From contig DQHT01000025.1 of the NCBI GenBank assembly GCA_003531115.1, forward strand, positions 29,202 through 50,348: a DNA stretch of 21,147 nucleotides, given 5' to 3'. Shown one piece after another: positions 1 through 8,341 of the stretch (position 1 is its first letter; each line of letters starts with the position of its first letter). The translations under genes and the position numbers were made by a program. Below the pieces are notes generated by a model. That model was not told the DNA's origin. It saw nothing but the letters and a program-made list of their open reading frames with translations, and searched no databases. This stretch comes from Bacteroidota bacterium. Its GTDB lineage: Bacteria; Bacteroidota; Bacteroidia; UBA8524.

Positions 1-717
1 CCCACAGCGACCGTCATAGGCTTTGTATTCTAACTCACCCGCTGCCAGGGCTAACAGATAGGAAGGGATGGGCTGATCCATTGTAAAATGATACCAACCC
101 GCACTGTCAGGCTTTTCCGGGTTATCAGCCCCCATCAAGGGACGAAACGGGGCCTCACAAAAGATCGTTGCCGAATAGGTAAAACGATTGGCCGGCAAAT
201 CCATACAAGGAACCCATGAACGGGCAAGAATGGCCTGGCTCTGGGTATAGAGAAAAGGTTTTCCTCCTGCCGTTTGTTTTCCACTCATCCATTGCAGGGC
301 TTCTGCACCCGGTTTGGTATGGTAGGATATGGCTACCTGTTTGGATGAATCGGTGATCGGAAGGATCAGAGCCTGTCCGTATAAGGCATGATTCTCACTT
401 AGGGTAAAAGAAACTTTTTTATCATCCACAGCAACGGAATGGATGTCCAAAGAACGGACATCCAGAACCCATTCTGAGACTCCCTTTTTGGGCACGATAT
501 ACCAGGTAGCAGTACCTTCAAGCCTTTGTTCAGTAAAGTTTACGCGTAAGCTTAAACTTAGTGAATCAGCGGCTACTTCATCGATATTTGCATGGGATTG
601 TTGGACATTTCTGATCGAATCGGCAACTGTGGTCTGTTCTTTGTGTTGTACAAAACCTGATTCACATGCTAACCCTAAAATAACCATCCATACGGTCAAA
701 ATATATTTACCCTTCAT
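1..717 (-). CDS. M1-family metallo-aminopeptidase, N-terminal part (truncated by window edge)
   Basis: This is an open frame from an ATG at 717 reading leftward to base 1 without a stop: 239 residues of a longer protein. Residues 1-18 form a hydrophobic export signal ending at Cys18 (GLAC-ES), so it is probably a lipoprotein, although the lipobox is imperfect (Gly at -3). Residues about 50-239 resemble the beta-sandwich N-terminal domain of M1 peptidases of the leukotriene A4 hydrolase/aminopeptidase B type. The QAILARSWVPCMDLPANR segment (161-178) and the IPSYLLALAAGELE segment (217-230) match that subfamily's conserved blocks. The zinc-binding HExxH-E domain would lie beyond the window. Such enzymes remove N-terminal residues from peptides, here presumably in the periplasm or at the outer membrane. 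Family assignment is good; substrate is unknown. It diverges from the gene at 832. Confidence 0.85.
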   Translation of the reverse strand, partial: MKGKYILTVWMVILGLACESGFVQHKEQTTVADSIRNVQQSHANIDEVAADSLSLSLRVNFTEQRLEGTATWYIVPKKGVSEWVLDVRSLDIHSVAVDDKKVSFTLSENHALYGQALILPITDSSKQVAISYHTKPGAEALQWMSGKQTAGGKPFLYTQSQAILARSWVPCMDLPANRFTYSATIFCEAPFRPLMGADNPEKPDSAGWYHFTMDQPIPSYLLALAAGELEYKAYDGRCG

Positions 718-803
718 TCGTTTAAAGTATCAACGCAAAATATATGACAATAAAGGAAAATGCACCGTTTAAAAAAAAATCTAAATAATATTGTTGACAC
801 TTG

Positions 804-811
804 TATATTTT
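804..811 (+). promoter_or_regulatory. Possible -7 promoter element for the DUF4468-like gene
   Basis: TATATTTT matches seven of eight positions of the Bacteroidota -7 element TAnnTTTG and lies 20 bases before the ATG at 832. No TTG -33 box is found at the usual 17-23 base spacing. An A9 run (771-779) upstream could act as an UP-like element. Weak candidate. Confidence 0.3.
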
Positions 812-831
812 CGCTCTGATTTTGGTCCACT

Positions 832-1557
832 ATGAAGCCTAGTTTAATTGCCTTATCGTCACTGTTTATGTTGATTATCGGCAGCCCGAACGTTTTCGCT
901 CAGGAAGAGGGCGACAACACGGGTTATGACAACTACTATGATTATGAGTCTAATCCTGACTCTACCGAAAATCCTTCTGAATACGGCTACGACAATTATG
1001 ATCCTTGGGTAGAAGAGGAAGATGAAAAAAAGAAGCCTGAAAAGAAACCCTATGTAAGGATCGTAATGCCTTACGACACCATCACCGAACTGATCACCTA
1101 TACCGGTATTGTTGATCAGGAAGAATCGTATTATGATTCGCTTTACCTAAGGGCCAAGCGCTATCTCATGAACAAATTCAGCCTGAAAGACAAAGATTTT
1201 AAAGAGTCTTCCGTGGGTATGGATAAGATCGTAATGACCCTGAACCTTCCCTATCACATGCAAAAAAACAAGTATGTGGTTCAGGAGGTAGGTAAGCTCG
1301 AATTCAAATTGGCGCTGCGTTTTAAAGATGGAAAATACAAATACGATATTGACCAGCTAAAACACCTCATGCCTGAAAATGCAGCGGGAAAAACACAGCC
1401 ACAGTACACGTATCTGGAATATTACATGCGTTCCGAAAGAACGGTTATTTACAATGACCTGTTGTTACGTGCTGCCGACAAGCAGATCAACTCCTTGATT
1501 GGGGAGATTAAGAAGGCACTGAAAGAGCCTGTTATTATTGACGAGGACGACTGGTAA
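832..1557 (+). CDS. Secreted DUF4468-like protein with acidic Tyr/Asp-rich linker
   Basis: 241 residues. Residues 1-23 are a typical signal peptide (cleavage expected after VFA, before QEEG), so the protein is exported. Residues 24-75 form a low-complexity linker rich in Asp, Glu, Tyr and Asn, containing GYDNY twice, followed by a Lys/Glu patch. Residues about 78-225 look like a DUF4468 domain, the TBP-like fold common in Bacteroidota secreted proteins: a first strand around ITYTGIVDQEESYYDSLYLR, then an RAKRYLMNKF helix, then strands around KIVMTLNLPY and KLEFKLALRFKDGKYKYDI. The function of the domain is unknown. The tail is acidic (IIDEDDW). It stands alone on the plus strand, converging with the DUF4834 gene with only three bases between the stop codons. 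The family call rests on pattern similarity, not a search. Confidence 0.65.
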   Translation: MKPSLIALSSLFMLIIGSPNVFAQEEGDNTGYDNYYDYESNPDSTENPSEYGYDNYDPWVEEEDEKKKPEKKPYVRIVMPYDTITELITYTGIVDQEESYYDSLYLRAKRYLMNKFSLKDKDFKESSVGMDKIVMTLNLPYHMQKNKYVVQEVGKLEFKLALRFKDGKYKYDIDQLKHLMPENAAGKTQPQYTYLEYYMRSERTVIYNDLLLRAADKQINSLIGEIKKALKEPVIIDEDDW

Positions 1558-1560
1558 CCC

Positions 1561-1791
1561 TCACTTGATTTCCTCGTACTCGATATAATCCCCATCATTC
1601 TTCAAAGACTTTTTAGATCCCGCCCCTTTGGCGGGATTTTCTTTTATGGTGACTTTACCCTCTTCCTCTTCGCGCGGTGCCTGCCGGTGATCATGGTAGT
1701 GGTATGTTTTTACAATAACCCTGGCCTGGCTAAAGGCCCGGTAAATTTTATAGGCAATATAGATGAGTACGAGATACAGAATAATTTTCAT
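1561..1791 (-). CDS. Small single-pass membrane protein, DUF4834-like
   Basis: 76 residues. One N-terminal membrane segment (about residues 2-19, KIILYLVLIYIAYKIYRAF) is followed by a basic stretch, a His-rich patch (HYHDH, 31-35), a charged linker and a C-terminal GDYIEYEEIK. A short membrane anchor plus a final GDYI(D/E)(F/Y)EE motif is what I associate with the Bacteroidota DUF4834 family, whose function is unknown. It starts 24 bases after the carB stop and is probably co-transcribed with it. It is the last gene of the minus-strand run. Its coding sequence also carries, on the other strand, the terminator hairpin of the gene at 832-1557, which here encodes the NPAKGAGS region. Confidence 0.7.
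   Translation of the reverse strand: MKIILYLVLIYIAYKIYRAFSQARVIVKTYHYHDHRQAPREEEEGKVTIKENPAKGAGSKKSLKNDGDYIEYEEIK
1617..1645 (+). terminator. Rho-independent terminator for the gene at 832-1557
   Basis: A perfect 8-bp inverted repeat, ATCCCGCC (1617-1624) and GGCGGGAT (1630-1637), has a five-base loop CCTTT and is followed by TTTTCTTTT on the plus strand. The T-tract follows the hairpin only in the plus direction; on the minus strand the downstream sequence is CTAAAAAG, so it is one-directional. It lies 60 bases past the plus-strand stop and wholly inside the convergent gene. Confidence 0.75.
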
Positions 1792-1815
1792 GTGCCTGGT
1801 AGCTTAGCAATGTGA

Positions 1816-4635
1816 TTATTTGCTCAGGTACATGGATTTCTCCTTGTACAACTGGCGGAAATAAGGGTCCTGCAGATCTTTTATGAAGAGGATGGCCTCT
1901 CCGGTCGATTTCATTTCAGGCCCAAGCTCTTTGTTCACCTTTGGGAATTTGTCGAAGGAAAACACAGGTTGTTTAATGGCAAAACCTTCCAGCTTCTCTT
2001 CGATGGTAAAATCTTTCAGTTTATTGACACCCAGCATCACCTTGGTGGCAATATTTACAAAGGCAACGTCGTAGGCCTTGCAAATGAATGGAACGGTGCG
2101 TGAAGCACGCGGGTTGGCTTCGATCACATAGACCTTTTCGTCTTTGATGGCAAACTGGATATTCAGCAATCCCCGTATGTCCAGTGCGAGGGCAAGGCGT
2201 TTGGTGTATTCGGCCATCTGTTCCTGAACGGTTGCTGAAAGACTAAAGGGCGGCAATACTGCCGATGAATCGCCCGAATGGATCCCGGCAGGTTCTATAT
2301 GCTCCATCATTCCGATGATATGAACATCTTCTCCATCGCAGATACTGTCCGACTCAGCTTCTTCTGCACGATCCAGGAAATGGTCGATCAATACCCGGTT
2401 TCCGGGCATATCGCCGAGCAGGCTAACAACCGCATGTTCCAGGTCTTCATCATTAATTACGATCTTCATACCCTGTCCACCCAATACATAGGAGGGTCTT
2501 ACGAGCACGGGATATCCAACTTCTTTGGCAATTGCCAGCGCCTCATCTGCTGTTTCTGAAACTCCGTACAGGGGATATGGAATGTCAAGGTCTTTCAGGA
2601 GGTCGGAGAAACGACCGCGGTCTTCCGCGATATCCATGTTGTTATAGCTGGTACCGATGATCTTTATGCCCTTTTCATGCAGGTTTTCTGCCAGCTTAAG
2701 GGCGGTTTGCCCGCCAAGCTGAACGATGACCCCTTCCGGCTTTTCCATTTCGATGAGTTCATACAAATGCTCCCAGAATACGGGTTCAAAGTAGAGCTTA
2801 TCGGCCATATCAAAATCGGTAGATACGGTTTCCGGATTGCAATTCACCATAATGGCTTCATATCCGGCCTCTTTGGCAGCCAATAATCCGTGCACACAGG
2901 AATAGTCGAACTCGATTCCCTGTCCTATGCGGTTCGGACCGGAGCCCAGAACGATGATCTTTTTCTTATCCGATACCACCGATTCATTCTCTCCATCAAA
3001 GGTGGAATAGAAATAGTTCGTATCGCTGGGAAATTCTGCTGCACAGGTATCCACCATTTTATACACCCGGTGTATCCCCATTTCTTTCCGGCGTTTGTAC
3101 ACCTCGTCTTCGCTAATATCATGGCCCAAAAGATGCGCGATTTGCAGATCGGAAAACCCTTTTTGTTTGGCCTCTTCCATCAGGATCTTTGGAAGATTGC
3201 TGACACTGAAACGACGGATCTCATTTTCCGTTTTTACCAGATCCTGTATTTGAAGCAGGAACCAGCGGTCGATGCGGGTAATTTTCTGGATGGATGTTAC
3301 AGGAACTCCCATGGCAAGCGCATCTTTTATATGGAACAGGCGATCCCAACTCGGGAACTCCAGGCCATGCAATATTTTATCCAGATTCCGGGTTTGTTTT
3401 CCGTCTGCTCCCAATCCGGCGCGGCCTATTTCAAGCGACTGGCAGGCCTTTTGAAGCGCTTCCTGAAAGCTTCTGCCGATACTCATCACTTCCCCAACCG
3501 ACTTCATTTGTAAGCCCAGTGTACAATCGGCTCCTTTAAATTTGTCGAAGTTCCAGCGGGGGATTTTTACGATCACATAGTCGATGGAAGGTTCAAAAAA
3601 GGCTGAAGTTGTTTTCGTAACCGGGTTGGTCAGCTCATCGAGGTTATAACCCAAAGCAAGCAAGGCAGCAACTTTTGCGATCGGATAACCGGTAGCCTTT
3701 GAGGCCAGTGCCGAAGAACGGGATACCCGCGGATTTATTTCGATGGCAATGATAGCTTCTGTTTCCGGATCTACCGAAAACTGAACATTACAACCCCCCG
3801 CAAAATTCCCCATGGCCCGCATCATGCGGAATGCCTGGTTCCGCATGTCCTGAAAGCAGGTATCGGAAAGGGTCATGGCCGGGGCAACCGTTATGGAATC
3901 GCCCGTATGGATGCCCATGGGGTCAAAATTTTCTATCGTACAAATCACCGCGATATCATTTTTGTTATCGCGCAACAGTTCCAGTTCATATTCCTTCCAC
4001 CCGATCACGGCTTTTTCAACCAGGACTTCGTGAGATGGAGAGGCTTCAAGACCCCTTTTCAGGGCTTCATCAAAATCTTCTTTTCTATGGACAAATCCGC
4101 CTCCTGTTCCACCCAGGGTGTATGACGGACGAATAACCAGGGGAAAACCTATCTCCTGCGAAGCTTCTTTACCTTCCAGGAAACTGTTTGCTATACGCGA
4201 AGGAGCTACATCGATACCCAGATCGATCATCAGTTGGCGAAACTTTTCCCGGTTTTCAGTCGTTTCAATCGCTGCAATATCCACCCCGATGATGCGCACA
4301 TTGTATTTCTCCCAAATGCCGAGTTCATCGACTTCAATACATAGGTTTAAGGCAGTTTGTCCACCCATGGTAGGCAAAACCGCATCGATCTGCCGTTCCT
4401 GAAGGATCTGTTCGATAGAGGCCGAGGTGAGTGGCAGCAGATAAACATGGTCTGCGGTCACTTTGTCGGTCATGATGGTTGCGGGATTGGAATTGATGAG
4501 GGAAACCTCCACCCCTTCTGCCCTGAGTGCCCGGGCTGCCTGTGATCCTGCATAATCAAATTCACAGGCCTGACCGATAACTATGGGGCCACTACCAATA
4601 ATCAAAACTGAGCGAATGGACGTGTCTTTAGGCAT
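1816..4635 (-). CDS. carB: Carbamoyl-phosphate synthase large subunit, without MGS domain
   Basis: 939 residues. CarB makes carbamoyl phosphate from bicarbonate, ATP and the ammonia released by CarA, for pyrimidine and arginine synthesis in the cytoplasm. The internal duplication is clear. The first half (about 1-400) has GPIVIGQACEFDYAGSQA, the ATP-grasp loop RPSYTLGGTGGGF and EINPRVSRSSALASKATGYP. An oligomerisation-type linker follows (about 400-550). The second half has GSGPNRIGQGIEFDYS, RPSYVLGGQGM and EANPRASRTVPF. The protein ends about 20 residues after the GPEMKSTGEA motif, so the C-terminal MGS-like domain of about 130 residues, which binds UMP and ornithine in the 1073-residue E. 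coli enzyme, is missing. The stop is natural, and a shortened CarB of this size is what I recall for flavobacteria. carA is not in the window. Confidence 0.97.
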   Translation of the reverse strand: MPKDTSIRSVLIIGSGPIVIGQACEFDYAGSQAARALRAEGVEVSLINSNPATIMTDKVTADHVYLLPLTSASIEQILQERQIDAVLPTMGGQTALNLCIEVDELGIWEKYNVRIIGVDIAAIETTENREKFRQLMIDLGIDVAPSRIANSFLEGKEASQEIGFPLVIRPSYTLGGTGGGFVHRKEDFDEALKRGLEASPSHEVLVEKAVIGWKEYELELLRDNKNDIAVICTIENFDPMGIHTGDSITVAPAMTLSDTCFQDMRNQAFRMMRAMGNFAGGCNVQFSVDPETEAIIAIEINPRVSRSSALASKATGYPIAKVAALLALGYNLDELTNPVTKTTSAFFEPSIDYVIVKIPRWNFDKFKGADCTLGLQMKSVGEVMSIGRSFQEALQKACQSLEIGRAGLGADGKQTRNLDKILHGLEFPSWDRLFHIKDALAMGVPVTSIQKITRIDRWFLLQIQDLVKTENEIRRFSVSNLPKILMEEAKQKGFSDLQIAHLLGHDISEDEVYKRRKEMGIHRVYKMVDTCAAEFPSDTNYFYSTFDGENESVVSDKKKIIVLGSGPNRIGQGIEFDYSCVHGLLAAKEAGYEAIMVNCNPETVSTDFDMADKLYFEPVFWEHLYELIEMEKPEGVIVQLGGQTALKLAENLHEKGIKIIGTSYNNMDIAEDRGRFSDLLKDLDIPYPLYGVSETADEALAIAKEVGYPVLVRPSYVLGGQGMKIVINDEDLEHAVVSLLGDMPGNRVLIDHFLDRAEEAESDSICDGEDVHIIGMMEHIEPAGIHSGDSSAVLPPFSLSATVQEQMAEYTKRLALALDIRGLLNIQFAIKDEKVYVIEANPRASRTVPFICKAYDVAFVNIATKVMLGVNKLKDFTIEEKLEGFAIKQPVFSFDKFPKVNKELGPEMKSTGEAILFIKDLQDPYFRQLYKEKSMYLSK

Positions 4636-4657
4636 AATAAGAATCTGGAAAATCGGG

Positions 4658-4665
4658 CAAAGATA
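4658..4665 (-). promoter_or_regulatory. Probable -7 promoter element of carB
   Basis: Read on the minus strand this is TATCTTTG, an exact match to TAnnTTTG, 22 bases before the carB ATG in a 39-base gap. No clear TTG -33 box is present at 17-23 bases. It suggests carB has its own start site besides read-through from the gene upstream. Confidence 0.45.
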
Positions 4666-4674
4666 GAATTTTTA

Positions 4675-7176
4675 TCAGAAGCTGAATTGCCCGGAAATCT
4701 TAATTCCGAAACGGGAAATGCCTGGATTGTCTAAATGGGTCAATCGGTGAATAAAATCAACCCTTCCAAAGGATAAAATATTCTCGATACCATAACTTAC
4801 CTCCACATAAGGCTCTCTGTTCAGTTGATAAAACTGGGTAACCGGACGGTTTTCCTCATCAACAGTAGGCAAAAGAGCCAGATGCTGCTCGCTGATCGAA
4901 CCCCAAATTGTTTTCCCCGCCATAAAAAAGCGCAGTTTCGCCTTTTTCACGTATGGGATACGGTTAAAGAAAGCCCCTCCAAAATGTTGTTCGTAATTAA
5001 ACGCTACGTACTGGTCGCTCACAAACTCAAATAGGTTCATGAGATTGTACGTATAACGGTTGGTTAGTATGGATTGATTTCCGCGTTGAACATCCAGGAT
5101 GGGATAAGGCAAAACGTCTGCAAAGACCTTACCTGCCGTAAAAATATAATTTCCTTCTCCCCAGCGACCCATACGTACCCATTGTTGCAACGTAAGAGAA
5201 GCTTTGTCGAAAGTATATTCCCCGCGAAGTACATCTTCAAATCCGTGGGTATAGGAAAAAGTAATGGCAGGGCCCTTTTGTGCACCCAGCGAATACCTTT
5301 CATTGTGGTTGAGGATAAACTGCTCCTGAAAGGCAAATCGGGTATCCAGGGTCAGGGTTGTTGTTCTGAAATCACTTGCGATTACCTGATTGCTTGGCGT
5401 ATTGACCTTAAAAAAGGCAAAATTAAATTTGTCGCCAACCGGTTCGAACATGTAATTTTTTGTCTGGAATACGATACGGTTCGACCAGGAAGGAGAATGC
5501 TGGCGGGAAAGGTAAAGGGATTGTTCATTGGTACGGTTCATTTGAACAGCCTGAAACAGGGCAAAAGTGGTAAACAAGTTACTTTGCTCGTAATTCTGGT
5601 CGGTCATTCCGATCTGCTCAACCTCATCCCGGTGTTTAAAACCCAGAAGCATCCAATGTTTTTTATTGAGAAAAACATCGCCCTTTACCATGTATTTAAA
5701 GCGATTATCCCAGGTACCATAAGCGACATGGGCCCTGAACTGGAAGGTTTCACTCCAGAGGTAATTGGTTTTGGCCCCGATGGCAAAGCGATGTCCTTCC
5801 AGGGGATTAAACCCATAAAGCAGGGCGTAGGGACCAATATCGACCTTACCCACCCGTTTGTATCCGTTCACGATGATGTTCACCCATTCCACCCAGGTTT
5901 TGATGATGGGCAGGTTATTGAGGGTATCGATCATGTGTACGATCTTTTTATCGTCCTCGGTTAACTGTTCATGCCGGTTTTCTTCCCAGAATGCTTCCCC
6001 TTTTTCCGTGGCCCCTTCAACAACCTCAAGCTTATCGTCATAAAACTTCGGGTCTTTCGGATCATTGACCACAATGTTTTTATTGGACACATAAAAGGAG
6101 GCAATAAACCCCGGTGTGGTGGAGGAGGGTTCATCGAGGTTCAGAAGAATTCTCGTTTTAGAAGGAACCCAGGCTCCGGAACTTGTTGGTGTATATTCCT
6201 GTTGGATCTTGAATTGATCGATAAAGTTCAGGTTTGCCCTTCTGTCCATATACAATTGGGAACGGCGAATGGCAAAACTCGAATCGGCGATCCAAATCGT
6301 CCCGGTAAAAACGAGGTCGCTTTCCCGTTTCGGGTTAACCTCAATCCGGTAGCATTTGATTCCGTCGATGTCTATGCTGTCTTTGAGCGTAAAAATATAA
6401 AGGTCTAATGCAGCATCGCCCACCGGAGAAGCAAAATCTTTTTCTAAAATACGTATCCAGTTGAGATGGAAATTGTACTGTTGAAAGGTACTTCCCAACA
6501 ACTGAGCAGTTACGCTTTCATCTTCCATCCCCACGCCCACAACCCGGGTGGCTCTAATCACTTCTTTTTGCCGGAACGGGTTGGATGTGGTATAAAAATC
6601 AGATAAGGTCTCTGAGATAAAGATTGGCAGAACCGGCGTATTGCTTCCATCGTTCAGATCTCCTATGGTATCAAACAGGGGCATGATGGTATTCAATAAG
6701 CGGCTTTTCCTTTGCTTTTCAGAAAGCTGATCGATCGCTATTTGTACCTTGGTGAAACTCTCGTATTGATAAGCCTTAAGGTTTTCATAGCTGTTCTGCT
6801 GCCTGTTTTTCTGCGCACCTTTGATAATGCGGTGGGCGGGATTTACCCCCGGACGAACAACAGTTTCGGTCAATTCATTCAAATTTTCCCTCAGCTGAAA
6901 ATGGATCGTCTGACTTTTTCCCTTCTGCAATGGCTTAGTATGGGTGATATAACCCAGATAAGATACCGAAACACTATCCACGGGCTGATCTGTTTCCAGG
7001 CGATAGAAGCCATCAAAATCAGTACTTACCCCTATTGTGGTTCCGGTAAAATAGACGTTTACAAAAGGCAATGCTTCTCCGGTAGCGGCATCCGTAACTT
7101 TCCCGCTTACCGAAGTTTTCTGCCCGAAACCAGCAAAAAAGATGAGTATACCTAAGAAGGAAAGGGTGATCCTCAT
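4675..7176 (-). CDS. DUF5686 outer-membrane protein with CarboxypepD_reg-like N-terminus
   Basis: 833 residues. A signal peptide (about 1-18, ending GFG before QKTS) is followed by a CarboxypepD_reg-like beta-sandwich (about 20-105). The markers are SGKVTDAATGEALPFVNVYF, a GVSTDFDGFYRL turn and SVSYLGYITHT, the arrangement seen at the N-terminus of Bacteroidota outer-membrane proteins. The rest (about 110-833) fits DUF5686. The second half alternates aromatic and polar residues like a beta-barrel, and the chain ends in Phe (SGQFSF), the usual outer-membrane insertion signal. The role is unknown; with no SusD partner it is unlikely to be a nutrient importer of the SusC type. Its ATG is three bases after the stop of the cyclophilin gene, so the two are co-transcribed. 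Confidence 0.85.
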   Translation of the reverse strand: MRITLSFLGILIFFAGFGQKTSVSGKVTDAATGEALPFVNVYFTGTTIGVSTDFDGFYRLETDQPVDSVSVSYLGYITHTKPLQKGKSQTIHFQLRENLNELTETVVRPGVNPAHRIIKGAQKNRQQNSYENLKAYQYESFTKVQIAIDQLSEKQRKSRLLNTIMPLFDTIGDLNDGSNTPVLPIFISETLSDFYTTSNPFRQKEVIRATRVVGVGMEDESVTAQLLGSTFQQYNFHLNWIRILEKDFASPVGDAALDLYIFTLKDSIDIDGIKCYRIEVNPKRESDLVFTGTIWIADSSFAIRRSQLYMDRRANLNFIDQFKIQQEYTPTSSGAWVPSKTRILLNLDEPSSTTPGFIASFYVSNKNIVVNDPKDPKFYDDKLEVVEGATEKGEAFWEENRHEQLTEDDKKIVHMIDTLNNLPIIKTWVEWVNIIVNGYKRVGKVDIGPYALLYGFNPLEGHRFAIGAKTNYLWSETFQFRAHVAYGTWDNRFKYMVKGDVFLNKKHWMLLGFKHRDEVEQIGMTDQNYEQSNLFTTFALFQAVQMNRTNEQSLYLSRQHSPSWSNRIVFQTKNYMFEPVGDKFNFAFFKVNTPSNQVIASDFRTTTLTLDTRFAFQEQFILNHNERYSLGAQKGPAITFSYTHGFEDVLRGEYTFDKASLTLQQWVRMGRWGEGNYIFTAGKVFADVLPYPILDVQRGNQSILTNRYTYNLMNLFEFVSDQYVAFNYEQHFGGAFFNRIPYVKKAKLRFFMAGKTIWGSISEQHLALLPTVDEENRPVTQFYQLNREPYVEVSYGIENILSFGRVDFIHRLTHLDNPGISRFGIKISGQFSF

Positions 7177-7179
7177 CTC

Positions 7180-7929
7180 CTATTTCTTGACCGTGCGAAC
7201 AGTCATTTTTACATTTACTTCAGGACGATCTCCCTGTAGGGTTTTTACCGCTGCAATTTTATCGATCACATCCAGACCTTCCACGACTTCTCCAAAAACG
7301 GTATACTGCCCGTCAAGAAAAGGAGTTCCGCCAATGGTTGTATAGGTTTGGATTTGTTCCGGAGTATAAACGATACCGGAGCGTTGCAACATGTTTTCCT
7401 GAACAACAGTTCCCTGTACAATATAAAACTGGGAGCCACTGGATGCTCTTTGCGGGTTCATCTGATCGCCCATACGCGCAGCCGCGAGAGCGCCTTTTTT
7501 ATGGTATAAGCCTGGTCTGAATTCTGCGGGCACAGTATATCCCGGACCACCGCCTCCCAATTGTACACCCGGACCGGCATTTTTCGAGTTCGGGTCACCT
7601 CCCTGTATCATAAAACCTTTAATGATACGGTGAAACAGGAGGTCATTATAATATCCTTCTTCTACCAGCTTGATAAAATTATCGCGATGAAGCGGTGTTT
7701 CATCGTACAAGAGCACCTTCATGGTGCCGTGATCTGTTACTATTTCTACCATCATATTCTTTTTTTCAGGTTCTGTTGAGGCAGGAATAGCAGGAGTATC
7801 AACGGGTGCTTCGCTTGATTTCACTTCACTATTCGGATCTTCCTGCCGGGTTTTTATTTTTTTGTTTGATTCGCAAGCCCCCATCAATACAAGGGTCAGG
7901 ATACTCAGGGTAAATATTCTTGATTTCAT
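7180..7929 (-). CDS. Peptidyl-prolyl cis-trans isomerase, cyclophilin type, lipoprotein
   Basis: 249 residues. The N-terminus has a clean lipobox, LMGAC, with Cys19 as the lipidated residue, followed by a charged Pro-rich linker to about residue 58. The cyclophilin domain (about 60-249) shows FHRIIKGFMIQGGDP with the catalytic Arg and the Gln of the active site, GSQFYIV, and the closing LDGQYTVFGEVVEGLDVIDKIA. An extra loop (about 165-195, VVQENMLQRSGIVYTPEQIQ) is inserted relative to small cyclophilins; this is common in bacterial forms. It catalyses proline isomerisation in exported proteins, presumably on the periplasmic side of a membrane. Its position just ahead of an outer-membrane barrel gene fits a folding helper, though that link is inference. 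Confidence 0.92.
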   Translation of the reverse strand: MKSRIFTLSILTLVLMGACESNKKIKTRQEDPNSEVKSSEAPVDTPAIPASTEPEKKNMMVEIVTDHGTMKVLLYDETPLHRDNFIKLVEEGYYNDLLFHRIIKGFMIQGGDPNSKNAGPGVQLGGGGPGYTVPAEFRPGLYHKKGALAAARMGDQMNPQRASSGSQFYIVQGTVVQENMLQRSGIVYTPEQIQTYTTIGGTPFLDGQYTVFGEVVEGLDVIDKIAAVKTLQGDRPEVNVKMTVRTVKK

Positions 7930-7952
7930 TTTTTCTCGTTATGCTTGTGCGT

Positions 7953-7983
7953 CAAATATATCAAAGGCTGTCAAAATAGTCAA
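7953..7983 (-). promoter_or_regulatory. Bacteroidota-type promoter before the cyclophilin gene
   Basis: On the minus strand: TTG (7983-7981), a 20-base spacer, then TATATTTG (7960-7953). This matches both parts of the Bacteroidota consensus TTG-N17-23-TAnnTTTG and is the only full match I found here. The expected start is near 7946, about 17 bases before the ATG at 7929. The -33 part lies inside the 3' end of the preceding gene. Confidence 0.6.
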
Positions 7984-8302
7984 CGACCCTTTCTTTCAAA
8001 TAAATTTCCTGTTCTACGACATTGATAAAGGGGAGTTTTTTTAGGGCCTTCCAATGTGGCCAACCATCGGCATCCTGACCTTCCAATTCATAATACCCTT
8101 CCTCGCTCAATAAGCGACAAACGGCAATATGCATCAGGTTTACCTTTTCTTCTTTGCCCCATTTGGTCTTTACTTTTCCCAATTCCCGCATTCCGATCAG
8201 GATAAGCACCAGGTTCAAATCGGGTTTATTCCCGAATTGTTTTTCTAATTTACTCAAGAGGTCTGACCAACGTTGGTCAAGTTCTTCCACCGCACTTTTC
8301 AT
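7961..8302 (-). CDS. Conserved hypothetical protein, 113 aa
   Basis: A soluble 113-residue protein with no signal peptide or membrane segment. It looks largely helical with a conserved-looking core: LNLVLILIGMRELG (29-42), LMHIAVCRLLSEEGYYELEG (56-75) and DADGWPHWKALKKLP (77-91), with Trp81, His83 and Trp84 standing out. I recall similar short proteins as widespread conserved hypotheticals of Bacteroidota, in which the GYYELEG and GWPHW blocks are the most constant. I know no function. It sits between the GATase-like gene (39-base gap) and the cyclophilin gene (31-base gap) on the same strand and is likely part of the same transcript. Confidence 0.75.
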   Translation of the reverse strand: MKSAVEELDQRWSDLLSKLEKQFGNKPDLNLVLILIGMRELGKVKTKWGKEEKVNLMHIAVCRLLSEEGYYELEGQDADGWPHWKALKKLPFINVVEQEIYLKERVVDYFDSL

Positions 8303-8307
8303 CGTTT

Positions 8308-8315
8308 CAAAAATA
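8308..8315 (-). promoter_or_regulatory. Possible -7 element directly before the 113-aa gene
   Basis: Minus strand TATTTTTG, an exact TAnnTTTG match, with its G only six bases from the ATG at 8302. If used, the transcript would start at or within a base or two of the start codon. No -33 TTG is found at 17-23 bases. Confidence 0.3.
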
Positions 8316-8341
8316 GGGGCTTAACGTTTGAAATTCTACGC

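Noticed and set aside
443..772. Plus-strand open frame of 109 codons
   Set aside because: Antisense to the M1 peptidase start region, which has a full family match on the minus strand; no protein-like pattern of its own.
2890..3513. Plus-strand open frame (207 codons) inside carB
   Set aside because: Antisense shadow of carB; composition follows the reverse of carB codons.
5074..5964. Long plus-strand open frame (296 codons) inside the DUF5686 gene
   Set aside because: Antisense shadow of a well-supported coding region; no recognisable motifs and no start signals.
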